This document shows positions 45,048 to 54,223 of a stretch of DNA of 64,000 bases, one piece after another. The notes beneath the pieces are model-generated. The model ran no database searches and was not told the DNA's origin. It saw only the letters and a list, made by a program, of their open reading frames with translations. Location: NCBI GenBank assembly GCA_039980135.1, contig JBDXCV010000009.1, positions 443,854-507,853 of the forward strand. Direction: 5' to 3'. A program made the translations under genes and the position numbers. Source of the DNA: Alphaproteobacteria bacterium. GTDB lineage: Bacteria; Pseudomonadota; Alphaproteobacteria; UBA6615. Positions within the stretch are counted from its first letter, which is position 1, and every line of letters begins with the position of its first letter.

Positions 45048-46025
45048 ATGCATGTCGTGACCGGCGGGGCCGGGTTTATCGGTTCGAACCTTGTGGCCAC
45101 GCTGGCCGAGCGCGGCGGCGCGCCGGTGATTTGCGATTTCGAGGAAGACGCGCTGGCCCGTAACATCGCCAAGCGCGGGCCGTTTGAGCTGGTCGCGCCG
45201 GACGATCTTCTGGACTGGCTGGCCGCGCTCGATACCGCACCCGAGGCGGTCTTTCACATGGGCGCGATCTCCTCGACGGTCGAGCGCGACGTCGACCGCA
45301 TCATGCGCAACAATTATCTGCTCACCCTGCGCCTGTGGGACTGGTGCGCGGCGCGCGCTGTGCCGTTCATCTACGCCTCTTCCGCCGCAACCTATGGCGG
45401 CGGCGAGCACGGCTTCGACGATGCCAACGACGACGACGCGCTGGCGCGTCTCCGACCGCTCAACCCCTATGGCTGGTCAAAGCTCCTGTTCGACCGGGCG
45501 GCGCTGCGCATGGCGGCCGCCGGCCACGCGCCGCCGCAATGGGCGGGCCTGCGCTTCTTCAACGTCTACGGACCCAACGAGTATCATAAGGGCGGGCAAC
45601 AGAGCGTGGTGCCGCAATTCTGGCAGCAGATCCGCGAGACCGGCGGCGCGCGCTTGTTCAGATCCCACGACCCCGACTATGGCGATGGCGGCCAGCTGCG
45701 CGATTTCGTGCATGTCCGCGATACGGTGTCGGTCATGCTGTGGCTGCGAGACAATCCGGGTGTCAGCGGAATCTTCAATCTCGGTACCGGCCAGGCGCGC
45801 TCGTTCGACGACATGGCCGGCGCGATCTTCGACGCGATGGGCCAGGCGCGAGAGGTCGAGTATATCGACATGCCGGATACCGTGCGCAATCAGTATCAGT
45901 ACTTCACGCAAGCGCGAATGGACCGCCTGCGCGACGCCGGATACGATCAGTCCTTCACAACCCTCGAAGACGGTGTGCGCAGCTACGTGCAGGATTATCT
46001 CGTGACCAACGATCCCTATGTTTGA
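45048..46025 (+). CDS. hldD: ADP-L-glycero-D-manno-heptose 6-epimerase
   Basis: This 325-residue short-chain dehydrogenase-type epimerase opens MHVVTGGAGFIGSNLVATL. It has the GAISSTVERD loop, SSAATYGGGEHGF and catalytic Y-x3-K (YGWSK), and ends with FNVYGPNEYHKGGQQSVV, which is characteristic of HldD/RfaD. It makes the heptose donor for lipopolysaccharide inner core. The ATG at 45048 has GGAG before it. It is followed by lgt after 37 bases. Confidence 0.93.
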   Translation: MHVVTGGAGFIGSNLVATLAERGGAPVICDFEEDALARNIAKRGPFELVAPDDLLDWLAALDTAPEAVFHMGAISSTVERDVDRIMRNNYLLTLRLWDWCAARAVPFIYASSAATYGGGEHGFDDANDDDALARLRPLNPYGWSKLLFDRAALRMAAAGHAPPQWAGLRFFNVYGPNEYHKGGQQSVVPQFWQQIRETGGARLFRSHDPDYGDGGQLRDFVHVRDTVSVMLWLRDNPGVSGIFNLGTGQARSFDDMAGAIFDAMGQAREVEYIDMPDTVRNQYQYFTQARMDRLRDAGYDQSFTTLEDGVRSYVQDYLVTNDPYV

Positions 46026-46062
46026 CGCTTCCCATGTCTGACCAACCCGGCACAGGACGCCC

Positions 46063-46905
46063 ATGACCGGGCCCATTCCGTTCCCCGAAATCGACCCGGT
46101 GGCGATCGCCATCGGCCCGTTCGTCGTGCGCTGGTACGCGCTCGCATTCATCGCCGGGCTGCTTGCCGGCTGGGGCTATATCGTGACTCTTCTGCGCCGG
46201 CCGCCGGTGACGATGACATCGCAACAAGTAGGGGACTTCTTCAGCTGGGCAATCGTCGGCGTCATCGTGGGCGGGCGGCTGGGCTTCGTCGGCTTCTATC
46301 AGCCCGACTATTTCCTCGCCAATCCGATGCAAGTTCTGGCGGTCTGGAACGGCGGCATGTCCTTCCATGGCGGCCTTCTCGGCGTCATCGTCGCGATTAT
46401 TCTGTATGCCAGACGGTACAACATCCTGGTGCTGACCCTCGGCGATCTGGTCGCCGCCGCCGCCCCGATCGGGTTGTTCCTCGGGCGCCTCGCCAACTTC
46501 ATCAACGGCGAATTATACGGCCGCGCCACCGATGTGCCCTGGGCGGTGGTGTTTCCCGACGGCGGCGATGTCGCCCGCCATCCCAGCCAGCTCTATGAGG
46601 CGGGCCTCGAAGGCCTCCTGCTGTTCGTCACCCTGTTCGCGCTGACCCGATTCGCCGGCGCACGACACCGGCCCGGCCTGCTGACAGGCGTGTTCCTGCT
46701 CGGCTACGGATCGGCGCGCACCTTCGTCGAATTCTTCCGCCAGCCCGACAACTATGTCGGCGACGGCGGCTTCCTGTTATGGGGATCGACCATCGGCCAA
46801 TGGCTGTCGACACCGATCGCCATTGCCGGTCTGATCTTCATCGTCTATGCGATGACCCATGATCGTCTCGATAACAGCCAAAATGCGGCCAGGCCAGCCC
46901 CATAG
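46063..46905 (+). CDS. lgt: prolipoprotein diacylglyceryl transferase
   Basis: This 280-residue integral membrane enzyme transfers diacylglycerol to the lipobox cysteine of prolipoproteins. The Lgt signature GRLANFINGELYGRATDVPW, HPSQLYEAGLEGLL and a C-terminal RTFVEFFRQPDN are visible among seven hydrophobic segments. It is part of a collinear group hldD-lgt-midA-like-pgeF, with the methyltransferase gene 12 bases downstream. Confidence 0.95.
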   Translation: MTGPIPFPEIDPVAIAIGPFVVRWYALAFIAGLLAGWGYIVTLLRRPPVTMTSQQVGDFFSWAIVGVIVGGRLGFVGFYQPDYFLANPMQVLAVWNGGMSFHGGLLGVIVAIILYARRYNILVLTLGDLVAAAAPIGLFLGRLANFINGELYGRATDVPWAVVFPDGGDVARHPSQLYEAGLEGLLLFVTLFALTRFAGARHRPGLLTGVFLLGYGSARTFVEFFRQPDNYVGDGGFLLWGSTIGQWLSTPIAIAGLIFIVYAMTHDRLDNSQNAARPAP

Positions 46906-46917
46906 GAAGTCTCGGAC

Positions 46918-48018
46918 ATGGATAGCGGACAACCGGTCGTCCGCCGTCTGACCCGCCTGATCTCCGAACGCGGCCCGATCAGCGTCGCGGCATTCATGGA
47001 GATCGCGCTCGGCGACCCCGATGGCGGCTACTACGCCACCCGTGATCCGTTCGGCGTGGCGGGAGACTTCACGACCGCGCCCGAAATATCCCAGATGTTC
47101 GGCGAACTGATCGGGCTGTGGTGCGCCGACAGCTGGCAGCGGATCGGCGCACCCGAAAAATTCGCGCTGGTCGAGTTGGGCCCCGGCCGGGGCACGTTGA
47201 TGACGGATGTGCTGCGTGCGATGGCGGGCCTGCCGGCCTGTCGCGCGGCGGCACGCATACATCTGGTCGAGAACAGCCCGACCCTGCGCGATGCCCAGAA
47301 AACGGCACTGCAGGGCCATGACGTGACGTGGCATGACAGCGTACCGGCGCTTGGCGGGTTGCCCGCAATCTTCATCGCCAACGAGTTCCTCGATGCCCTG
47401 CCCGTGCGCCAGTTTGTAAAAACCGGCAAGTCCTGGCGCGAACGCCTCGTGAATTATGACCCGGCAGCCGACGCCTTCGTGTTTACCCCCACCGGAACGG
47501 CAACCCCGGACGGCCCCGATGCCGACCGCCTGCTCGGAGAAGGAACCGAGGGGGATATTCTCGAGGAATCCCCCGCAGTGATTTCCGTCGTCGGCGAAAT
47601 TGCGGCCCATATCGCGGCCCAGGGGGGTGCCGCCCTGTTCATCGATTACGGACACCGTCGCACCGCGCTGGGCGAGACCCTTCAGGCCGTGCGCCGGCAC
47701 CGGCCGATACCCCCGCTCGACGCGCCGGGAGTGTGCGATGTGACGGCCCATGTGGACTTCCAGCGCGTCGCCAACGCCGCCGCAGGCGCGGGTGTTCGAA
47801 CGCTGGGCCCGCTGGATCAGGGCGTGTTCCTGCAACGGCTCGGCATCCGCGAGCGCGCCGATGCGCTTCGCCAAACGGCGAACGGTCGGCAGACCCGCGA
47901 TCTCCACGCGGCGCTGACACGCTTGATCGGACCCGCCGAAATGGGCACCCTGTTCAAGGTAATGGCCCTGTCCGAACAACGGGTCGAGCTTCTCGCGGGC
48001 TTCGACTCCCGACTCTGA
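46918..48018 (+). CDS. MidA/NDUFAF7-like SAM-dependent methyltransferase
   Basis: This 366-residue protein matches the MidA (NDUFAF7) family: FMEIALGDPDGGYYATRDPFG, TAPEISQMFGELIG, LVELGPGRGTLMTDVLRAM (SAM-binding glycine loop) and FIANEFLDALPVRQF. In mitochondria NDUFAF7 dimethylates an arginine of complex I subunit NDUFS2; bacterial homologues are presumed protein arginine methyltransferases. It is followed by pgeF with five bases between and preceded by lgt. Confidence 0.9.
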   Translation: MDSGQPVVRRLTRLISERGPISVAAFMEIALGDPDGGYYATRDPFGVAGDFTTAPEISQMFGELIGLWCADSWQRIGAPEKFALVELGPGRGTLMTDVLRAMAGLPACRAAARIHLVENSPTLRDAQKTALQGHDVTWHDSVPALGGLPAIFIANEFLDALPVRQFVKTGKSWRERLVNYDPAADAFVFTPTGTATPDGPDADRLLGEGTEGDILEESPAVISVVGEIAAHIAAQGGAALFIDYGHRRTALGETLQAVRRHRPIPPLDAPGVCDVTAHVDFQRVANAAAGAGVRTLGPLDQGVFLQRLGIRERADALRQTANGRQTRDLHAALTRLIGPAEMGTLFKVMALSEQRVELLAGFDSRL

Positions 48019-48023
48019 ACATC

Positions 48024-48803
48024 ATGCAAGACCCACACGCCAGCGCAGATATCTTGGGCCGCATTCCCGGTGTCCGGCATCGCTTCCTGTCCCGCGCGGG
48101 CGGGGTCAGCGCGGGCATCTATGCCGGTCTCAATTGCGGACTCGGCTCCGCTGACGACAGCGCCCATGTGATCGAGAACCGCGCCCGCGCCGCCCGTGCG
48201 GTTGGCGCGGAAACCGGCAAGCTGCGGACCCTCTACCAGGTTCATTCCGCCAGCGTCGTCGACGCCGAGACGGTGGATCCCGCCGCCCCACCGCAAGCCG
48301 ACGCGCTCGTCTGCACCCGCCCGGACCTGGCGATCGGAGTGCTCGCCGCCGATTGCGCGCCGGTGCTGTTCGCCGATCCCGAAGCGCAGGTCGTTGCGGC
48401 CGCTCATGCCGGTTGGCGCGGCGCGCTGGATGGCGTGGTCGAGGCGACGGTCGCCGAAATGACGGCGCGCGGCGCCGACCGGGCCCGCATCACTGCCGCG
48501 GTCGGGCCGTGTATCGGGCCTGCCTCCTATGAAGTGGGGCCGGAGTTTCCCGAACCTTTCCTCGCCCAGGACCCAGCCAACGAGGCGTTTTTCACCGCGC
48601 GGCCGGAATCCGACCGGCTGCTGTTCGATCTGCCCGCCTACGTCCGAAACCGGTTGGCTTGCGCGGGTGTCAACGCGAACACCGCGACCGGGCATGACAC
48701 CTATCGCGACGAGAATTTCTTCAGCTATCGGCGCAGCTGCCACCGGCACGAACCGGACTATGGCCGCAACCTGTCACTCATCATGCTGGACGGCAGGGCC
48801 TAA
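48024..48803 (+). CDS. pgeF: peptidoglycan editing factor PgeF (multicopper polyphenol oxidase fold)
   Basis: This 259-residue YfiH/laccase-domain protein has VRHRFLSRAGGVSAGIYAGLN at the start. LYQVHSASV, AADCAPVLF, AAHAGWRGAL and GPCIGPASYEVG with YRRSCHRHEP carry the His/Cys metal site. PgeF removes wrongly incorporated residues from muropeptide precursors in E. coli; other members are purine-nucleoside phosphorylases. The start at 48024 is 5 bases after the upstream stop. Confidence 0.92.
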   Translation: MQDPHASADILGRIPGVRHRFLSRAGGVSAGIYAGLNCGLGSADDSAHVIENRARAARAVGAETGKLRTLYQVHSASVVDAETVDPAAPPQADALVCTRPDLAIGVLAADCAPVLFADPEAQVVAAAHAGWRGALDGVVEATVAEMTARGADRARITAAVGPCIGPASYEVGPEFPEPFLAQDPANEAFFTARPESDRLLFDLPAYVRNRLACAGVNANTATGHDTYRDENFFSYRRSCHRHEPDYGRNLSLIMLDGRA

Positions 48804-48806
48804 CCC

Positions 48807-48872
48807 ATGCCCTATCTGATTATGCTGATTTTCTTCACACTGGCGGCGACGATGGTGAGTTGTGCGATTTAG
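48807..48872 (+). CDS. possible 21-residue hydrophobic leader peptide
   Basis: Four bases after the pgeF stop, an ATG opens a 21-codon frame that is almost entirely hydrophobic (PYLIMLIFFTLAATMVSC). It ends 11 bases inside the lipoprotein gene. Such an arrangement suits translational coupling or a tiny membrane peptide. There is no independent evidence that it is translated. Confidence 0.3.
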   Translation: MPYLIMLIFFTLAATMVSCAI

Positions 48873-49749
48873 CGTTCTGTTGCCGTTCCTTGTCGTCCTG
48901 ACCGCATGCCAACCGGTACCGCGCGTGTTCGAACGCGCGCCCGACACCGAAAACGGACTCCTGCGGCTCTCGGATTCACGCGGCATCCTGGTCCAGCCCG
49001 TCGTCGATGCGCCACCCGCGACCGCGGACGGTCTGGCCGGCAAGATGGTCGAGGCCCTGATCGAGCGCGACGTCCCGGCCTTCCGGACCAGTCGCAACCG
49101 GTCGACCATGGTCCTGACCGGCACGGTGGTGGATCCCGGCCGCGACGCCCATATCGCATGGGTGCTCTACGACCCCCAGGGCAAAGAGGTCGGACGATAT
49201 GAACAGAGTATCGAGGGCACGCCCATCGCGCCCTGGGCGCAGGCCGACCCGGCGCTGATGGAGACCTTCGCGGCAGGCGCGGCGCCACAGATCGCCGCCT
49301 ACATCCAGGATGATGTCCAGGCCGAGGTGGTGACCCCGGCGATATATGTGGGGGCGGTCTCCGGCGCACCGGCGAACGGCGGGGGGCGCCTGCAGGCGGC
49401 ACTGCGCCAGGGTCTGCGCCGCCTGGGCGCGCGTGTCGCGACCACGCAAAGCGACGAGACCCTGACGGCAACCGCCGATGTCCGCGTGACGCCGATGCCC
49501 GATGACCGCCTCGAAGTGGCGATCGCATGGGCCGTGGCGGATCCGTTCGGCGCGGAGATCGGCAAGATCGACCAGGCAAGCCCGTTCGCCAAAAGCGTTG
49601 TCGAGAACAGCTGGGGGGAACTCGCGCGCGAGGCCGGACTCGCGGCGGCGGCGGGCATGGTGGACCTGGTTTCACGGATCGATTGGCGCGACGGATTCGT
49701 CGCGCCCGAGACCGGAAAAGACGACGGCGCCGACACCGCAAAACGTTAA
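48862..49749 (+). CDS. putative lipoprotein of unknown function
   Basis: This 295-residue protein starts at GTG 48862 behind GGTGAG. It has a short signal peptide ending in the lipobox LTAC with C16 as the modified residue, so it should be a lipoprotein, matured by the Lgt encoded 2 kb upstream. After that come alternating beta/alpha segments (GTVVDPGRDAHIAWVLYDPQ, RLQAALRQGLRRLGARVAT, LEVAIAWAVADPFGAEIG) suggesting two similar alpha/beta repeats. I do not recognise a named domain. Confidence 0.75.
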   Translation: MRFSVLLPFLVVLTACQPVPRVFERAPDTENGLLRLSDSRGILVQPVVDAPPATADGLAGKMVEALIERDVPAFRTSRNRSTMVLTGTVVDPGRDAHIAWVLYDPQGKEVGRYEQSIEGTPIAPWAQADPALMETFAAGAAPQIAAYIQDDVQAEVVTPAIYVGAVSGAPANGGGRLQAALRQGLRRLGARVATTQSDETLTATADVRVTPMPDDRLEVAIAWAVADPFGAEIGKIDQASPFAKSVVENSWGELAREAGLAAAAGMVDLVSRIDWRDGFVAPETGKDDGADTAKR

Positions 49750-49787
49750 CGCGGCCGCTGTTATTATCCCCAACCGAGTCTTGTTTA

Positions 49788-49805
49788 CAGCCCCCTGCGG
49801 GGTTG
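49788..49805 (+). terminator. weak hairpin after the lipoprotein gene
   Basis: CAGCCCC pairs with GGGGTTG (one G-T wobble) around CTGC, 38 bases after the lipoprotein stop codon and before prs. No T-run follows, so it is a weak terminator at best. Confidence 0.3.
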
Positions 49806-49914
49806 ATACGTTCCGCCCGCGCATGGGGTCGGTTGTCACAACCGTTTCCCTTCGAACGGTCGAATAATACCCGGGTCGCCAGAGGGCGACATTCAGGGTT
49901 CGGGGGTACGGTCG

Positions 49915-50847
49915 ATGAAGGTGCTGGCGTGCAACAGCAACCGCCCGCTTGCCGAGGCAATTTCGGCATATCTGAATATTGAACTGACACAGGCATCCAT
50001 CCGGCGGTTCTCGGACATGGAGGTGTTTGTCGAGATCCTGGAGAATGTGCGCGGCGAGGATGTCTTCGTCGTCCAGTCCACATCCTACCCGGCCAACGAC
50101 AACCTGATGGAATTGCTGGTGACGCTGGACGCGCTTCGGCGCGGCTCTGCCCGCCGGATCACGGCCGTCCTGCCTTATTTCGGCTATGCCCGGCAGGACC
50201 GGAAAACCGGGCCACGGACCCCGATCACCGCAAAGCTGGTCGCGAACATGATCACCGAGGCCGGGGCCGACCGGGTGCTGACAATGGACCTTCATGCAGG
50301 CCAGATTCAGGGCTTTTTCGATATCCCGGTGGACAACCTCTACGCCGAGCCGCTGTTCTCCGAGGACCTCGAGAGCCAGGGCAGCAATGACGATCTGGTG
50401 ATTGTTTCGCCCGATGTCGGCGGCGTTGTGCGCGCCCGGGGGTTGGCCAAACGGCTTGACGCCGATCTCGCGATCATCGATAAGCGCCGCGAACGGGCTG
50501 GCGTCTCCGAAGTGATGAACATCATCGGCGACGTCAACCAGCGACGCTGCATCCTTATCGACGATATCTGTGATAGCGCCGGTACATTGTGTAACGCCGC
50601 AACAGCGTTGATGAATCAAGGCGCCAAATCGGTGTCCGCCTATGTGACGCACGGTGTGTTGTCGGGTGGTGCCGTGGGGCGTGTTGCGGCATCGCCGCTG
50701 GAAACCCTGGTGATGACAGACTCGATACAAGCGACCGAAGCGGTGCGTGTGGCGAGCAACATCCGGCAACTGACGGTCGCCCCCCTGTTGGGCAAGGCGA
50801 TAGACCGCATCAGCCGCGAAGCCTCGGTTTCAAGTCTGTTCAACTAG
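49915..50847 (+). CDS. prs: ribose-phosphate pyrophosphokinase
   Basis: This 310-residue enzyme makes PRPP from ribose-5-phosphate and ATP for nucleotide, histidine and tryptophan synthesis. The PRPP synthase signature [20 protein letters not shown], the flexible loop with [13 protein letters not shown], and the PRPP-binding [15 protein letters not shown] are present. The usual length of class I enzymes is matched. It precedes rplY by 81 bases on the same strand. Confidence 0.97.
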   Translation: MKVLACNSNRPLAEAISAYLNIELTQASIRRFSDMEVFVEILENVRGEDVFVVQSTSYPANDNLMELLVTLDALRRGSARRITAVLPYFGYARQDRKTGPRTPITAKLVANMITEAGADRVLTMDLHAGQIQGFFDIPVDNLYAEPLFSEDLESQGSNDDLVIVSPDVGGVVRARGLAKRLDADLAIIDKRRERAGVSEVMNIIGDVNQRRCILIDDICDSAGTLCNAATALMNQGAKSVSAYVTHGVLSGGAVGRVAASPLETLVMTDSIQATEAVRVASNIRQLTVAPLLGKAIDRISREASVSSLFN

Positions 50848-50880
50848 AATTCGGCGCATCCGGCGTCGATAATTAACCGT

Positions 50881-50913
50881 CCCGGTCGTGGCACCCTTGG
50901 AGGCATGACCGGG
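50881..50913 (+). other. leader hairpin before rplY
   Basis: CCCGGTC (50881-50887) is complementary to GACCGGG (50907-50913), just before the GAGGAG ribosome-binding site of rplY. A large loop of 19 bases separates the arms. It may be a terminator of prs, an L25 autoregulatory structure or chance; it has no T-run. Confidence 0.3.
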
Positions 50914-50928
50914 TCAGAGGAGTGAATC

Positions 50929-51615
50929 ATGGCGGATACCGTAGCGTTCAACGCGGAATCGCGCGCACAGGTCGGCAAGGGGGCCGCCCGTGCAACTCGC
51001 CGAACCGGCAAAGTGCCGGCGGTGATCTATGGCGCGAACAAGGACCCCGAACCCATTTCCATCACCCCGGCCCAGTTGCGGGCCGCGCTCGCGCAGCCCG
51101 GCTTCTTCGCCACGCTGTTCGACATGGAGGTCGATGGCAAGCAGCAGCAGGTCTTGTGCCGCGAATTGCAGGTGCACCCGGTCACGGATGTGCCGATGCA
51201 TCTGGACTTCCTGCGCGTCACCGAACGTACGCGCATCAACCTGGAAATTCAGGTTCGCTTCGAAAACGAGGAAGAATCTCCCGGCCTCAAGGGCGGCGGC
51301 GTTCTCAACATCGTCCGGCATGCGGTCGAGGTCGTTTGCCGTGCCGGTGCCATTCCCGAGGAATTCACTGCCGACCTGACCGGTCTCGATGTGGGTGACA
51401 GCATCCACATCTCCGACATCACGCTTCCTGACGGCGTCAAACCGACGATCACGGATCGTGACTTCACCATCGCGACAATCGCCGCGCCGACAGTCGCGCC
51501 GGTCGAAGACGAAATCGACCCGGATGCCGAGCTTGAAGAAGGCGAAGAGGGTGAAGAGGGCGAAGAAGGTGAAGGCGAAGGCGAAGGCACCGACGGCGAG
51601 GGCGACGAGGACTAA
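50929..51615 (+). CDS. rplY: 50S ribosomal protein L25/general stress protein Ctc
   Basis: This 228-residue protein is the long (Ctc-type) form of L25, which binds 5S rRNA. The N-terminal L25 domain (VGKGAARATRRTGKVPAVIYG) is followed by the beta-barrel TL5 domain (VPMHLDFLRVTERTRINLEI, GGGVLNIVRHAVEVVCRAG). The last 30 residues are a Glu/Gly-rich run encoded by near-perfect GAAGGC-type repeats at about 51535-51610. The pair rplY-pth is conserved in many bacteria, and pth follows after 30 bases. Confidence 0.96.
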   Translation: MADTVAFNAESRAQVGKGAARATRRTGKVPAVIYGANKDPEPISITPAQLRAALAQPGFFATLFDMEVDGKQQQVLCRELQVHPVTDVPMHLDFLRVTERTRINLEIQVRFENEEESPGLKGGGVLNIVRHAVEVVCRAGAIPEEFTADLTGLDVGDSIHISDITLPDGVKPTITDRDFTIATIAAPTVAPVEDEIDPDAELEEGEEGEEGEEGEGEGEGTDGEGDED

Positions 51616-51645
51616 CCCGCCGTCCCACAAACGGGCGAGCAGAAA

Positions 51646-52389
51646 ATGCGATTGGTTGTGGGGCTCGGTAATCCCGGCCCGAAACACCGAAACAACCGAC
51701 ACAATATCGGTTTCATGGCGGCGGACGAGATCGTTCGCCGCCATGGCCTTTCTGCGCCCCGTGCCAAGTTCCAGGGCGATGTCAGCGAGGGTCAGATCGG
51801 CGCCGAACGGGTTATCGTCCTGAAACCGGCCACCTTTATGAACGAGTCCGGCCGCGCGGTCGGCGAAGCCGTTCGCTTCTACAAACTGGCCCCTGAAGAC
51901 GTCATCGTGATCTATGACGAGATCGACCTGGTCGCCGCCAAGCTCAAGGTCAAGCAGGGTGGCGGCCATGCGGGGCATAACGGCCTGCGCAGCATCGACG
52001 CCCATCTCGGCGACAAGAATTACTGGCGCGTGCGCCTCGGGGTCGGGCACCCCGGCGACAAGGCGCAGGTGAAGAATTACGTGCTCGGCGACTTTTCAAA
52101 GGCAGATCAAAACTGGCTCACCGCCGAGCTGGCCGCGGTTGCAGAGGAACTGCCCGCCCTGTTCGAAGACCGGGCGAGCGACTTCATGAGCCGGGTCGCC
52201 ATGGCGGTTCAAGGCAGCGCCCCGAAAGACGCGTCCAGAGCGCCCGGAAAAACGACCGCCGCCAATAGTACCGCCGGGGGAGCAACCAACACCAAGGCCG
52301 CGGCAGCGCCGGCGGCACCATCCGAACCGGAGACCGCGATCGGCAATGCCTTGTCGCGCGCGATGAACCGGCTGCGAGGACGCGACTAG
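51646..52389 (+). CDS. pth: aminoacyl-tRNA hydrolase
   Basis: This peptidyl-tRNA hydrolase recycles tRNA from prematurely released peptidyl-tRNA. N9 and H19 (VGLGNPGPKHRNNRHNIGF) correspond to the E. coli active-site Asn10 and His20, and the aspartate region is in FYKLAPEDVIVIYDEIDL. At 247 residues it is about 50 longer than usual; the extra C-terminus is Ala/Thr/Pro-rich and disordered. The ychF start follows one base after its stop. Confidence 0.95.
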   Translation: MRLVVGLGNPGPKHRNNRHNIGFMAADEIVRRHGLSAPRAKFQGDVSEGQIGAERVIVLKPATFMNESGRAVGEAVRFYKLAPEDVIVIYDEIDLVAAKLKVKQGGGHAGHNGLRSIDAHLGDKNYWRVRLGVGHPGDKAQVKNYVLGDFSKADQNWLTAELAAVAEELPALFEDRASDFMSRVAMAVQGSAPKDASRAPGKTTAANSTAGGATNTKAAAAPAAPSEPETAIGNALSRAMNRLRGRD

Positions 52390-52390
52390 C

Positions 52391-53491
52391 ATGGGTTTCA
52401 ATTGTGGGATCGTCGGTTTGCCGAATGTGGGCAAATCGACGCTGTTCAATGCGCTGACGGCGACCGCGCAGGCGGAATCGGCGAACTATCCGTTCTGCAC
52501 CATCGAGCCGAATGCGGGCCGCGTGGCGGTTCCCGATGATCGGCTGGGTGTGCTGGCCGGCCTGGCGAAGTCGGCCGAAATCGTCCCGACCTATCTGGAG
52601 TTCGTGGACATTGCGGGCCTGGTCCGCGGAGCGAGCAAGGGCGAAGGGCTGGGCAACAAGTTCCTTTCCCATATTCGCGAGGTCGATGCCGTCTGTCATG
52701 TGCTGCGTTGTTTCGACGATAGCGGCATCACCCATGTCGAGGGCGGGATCGACCCGGTGCGCGATGCGGAAATCGTCGAGACCGAATTGCTGATCGCGGA
52801 CCTGGAGGCCATGGAGCGACGTTTCGAGACCACCGAGAAACGCGCCAAGGGCGGTGACAAGGATTCGCGCAGCCAGCTCCAGCTTCTGGCGCCGGTGCTG
52901 GCCGTCCTGCAGGATGGGCGCCCGGCCCGGACCGCGAGCATTCCGGACGATCAGGCGGTCGAGTTTCAGCAACTCCAGCTGCTCACATCCAAACCGGTGC
53001 TCTATGTCTGCAACGTCGACGAGGAATCGGCGGTCGACGGCAACGACCACACGCGGGCAGTCGCTGAAATGGCCGCCGCCAACGGCGCGGGGATCGTCAT
53101 CGTGTCGGCGGAAATCGAATCCGAGGTGGCGCAGCTCGACGACCCGGCCGAACGGGCCGAGTTCCTCGAAGGCCTGGGGCTCGCCGATACGGGCCTCTCG
53201 CGGGTCATTCGCGCCGGCTATGAGCTACTCCATCTGATGACCTTCTTCACCGTCGGCCCCAAGGAGACCCGCGCCTGGACCGTGGCCGGTGCCGCCACCG
53301 CCTATGACGCGGCGGGCCGGATTCACACGGACTTTCAGAAGGGCTTCATCCGGGCGGAGACGATCGGCTATGACGACTATGTCGAACATGGCGGCGAGCA
53401 GGGCGCGCGCGAAGCCGGCCGCATGCGTCAGGAAGGGCGTGACTACAAGGTCCAGGATGGTGACGTGATGCTGTTTCGCTTCAACGTCTAG
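52391..53491 (+). CDS. ychF: redox-regulated ATPase YchF (Obg family)
   Basis: This 366-residue P-loop protein has G1 GLPNVGKSTLFNAL, G2 region YPFCTIEPN, G3 VDIAGLVRGASKGEGLGN and the noncanonical G4 VCNVDEES. The Glu in place of the usual Asp gives ATP rather than GTP preference. The C-terminal TGS domain is present. YchF/Ola1 is a universal ATPase implicated in translation and oxidative stress. The pth-ychF coupling is conserved widely. Confidence 0.96.
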   Translation: MGFNCGIVGLPNVGKSTLFNALTATAQAESANYPFCTIEPNAGRVAVPDDRLGVLAGLAKSAEIVPTYLEFVDIAGLVRGASKGEGLGNKFLSHIREVDAVCHVLRCFDDSGITHVEGGIDPVRDAEIVETELLIADLEAMERRFETTEKRAKGGDKDSRSQLQLLAPVLAVLQDGRPARTASIPDDQAVEFQQLQLLTSKPVLYVCNVDEESAVDGNDHTRAVAEMAAANGAGIVIVSAEIESEVAQLDDPAERAEFLEGLGLADTGLSRVIRAGYELLHLMTFFTVGPKETRAWTVAGAATAYDAAGRIHTDFQKGFIRAETIGYDDYVEHGGEQGAREAGRMRQEGRDYKVQDGDVMLFRFNV

Positions 53492-53544
53492 CCATCTAGG
53501 ATGGCGCGCCAAACGATATAAACCTGGACTGGGAGGAACGAAAC

Positions 53545-54213
53545 ATGGGTACCGATCTGAAACTGAAAGCCGCCGACGGGCACGAACTCGATGCCTACCG
53601 GGCCGAGCCCGATGGCCCCGCGCGCGGCGGAATCGTCATCATTCAGGAAATCTTCGGCGTCAACGACGACATCCGCGAGACCGTCGACAACTTCGCCAAG
53701 GAAGGCTATGTCGCGATCGCGCCGGCGTTGTTCGACCGTCATGAGCGCGACGCGGTCCTCGAGTTCAACGAAGATGGCATGGCCAAGGGACGCGCACTCA
53801 AGGGCGCGCTGGACTGGGACGACGTCATCAAGGACGTCGATGCGGCGATCGCGCAGATCGACGGCGTCGGCAAGATCGGCGTGGTGGGATTCTGCATGGG
53901 CGGCTCTGTCGCCTGGTTCGCGGCGGCACGCTCGTCGGTATCAGCGGCGGTTTGCTACTATGGCGGCGACATCCTGTCGAACAGCGGCGAGGCCCCCAAA
54001 TGCCCCGTCATGTTCCATTGGGGTGCGGAAGATGCCGGCATCCCCCTCGACGGTGTGCACAAGGTCGAAGCGGACCATCCCGACATTCCCAGCTTCATCT
54101 ATGAGGGCGCGGGTCACGGCTTCAGCTGCTCGCGCCGCGGCTCCTATCACAAGGAAGCGGCCGGCCAGGCGATGGGACGCACACTGGAATTCCTGACGGC
54201 GAATATCGGGTAA
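53545..54213 (+). CDS. dienelactone hydrolase family protein
   Basis: This 222-residue alpha/beta hydrolase has the catalytic triad of dienelactone hydrolases: C117 in GFCMGG, an Asp in WGAEDAGIP and a His in GAGHGFSC. The true enzyme opens dienelactone in chloroaromatic degradation, but most family members act on other carboxylic esters. It is preceded by GGGAGGAA and is not linked to catabolic genes here. Confidence 0.9.
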   Translation: MGTDLKLKAADGHELDAYRAEPDGPARGGIVIIQEIFGVNDDIRETVDNFAKEGYVAIAPALFDRHERDAVLEFNEDGMAKGRALKGALDWDDVIKDVDAAIAQIDGVGKIGVVGFCMGGSVAWFAAARSSVSAAVCYYGGDILSNSGEAPKCPVMFHWGAEDAGIPLDGVHKVEADHPDIPSFIYEGAGHGFSCSRRGSYHKEAAGQAMGRTLEFLTANIG

Positions 54214-54223
54214 CGCAAGGCGG

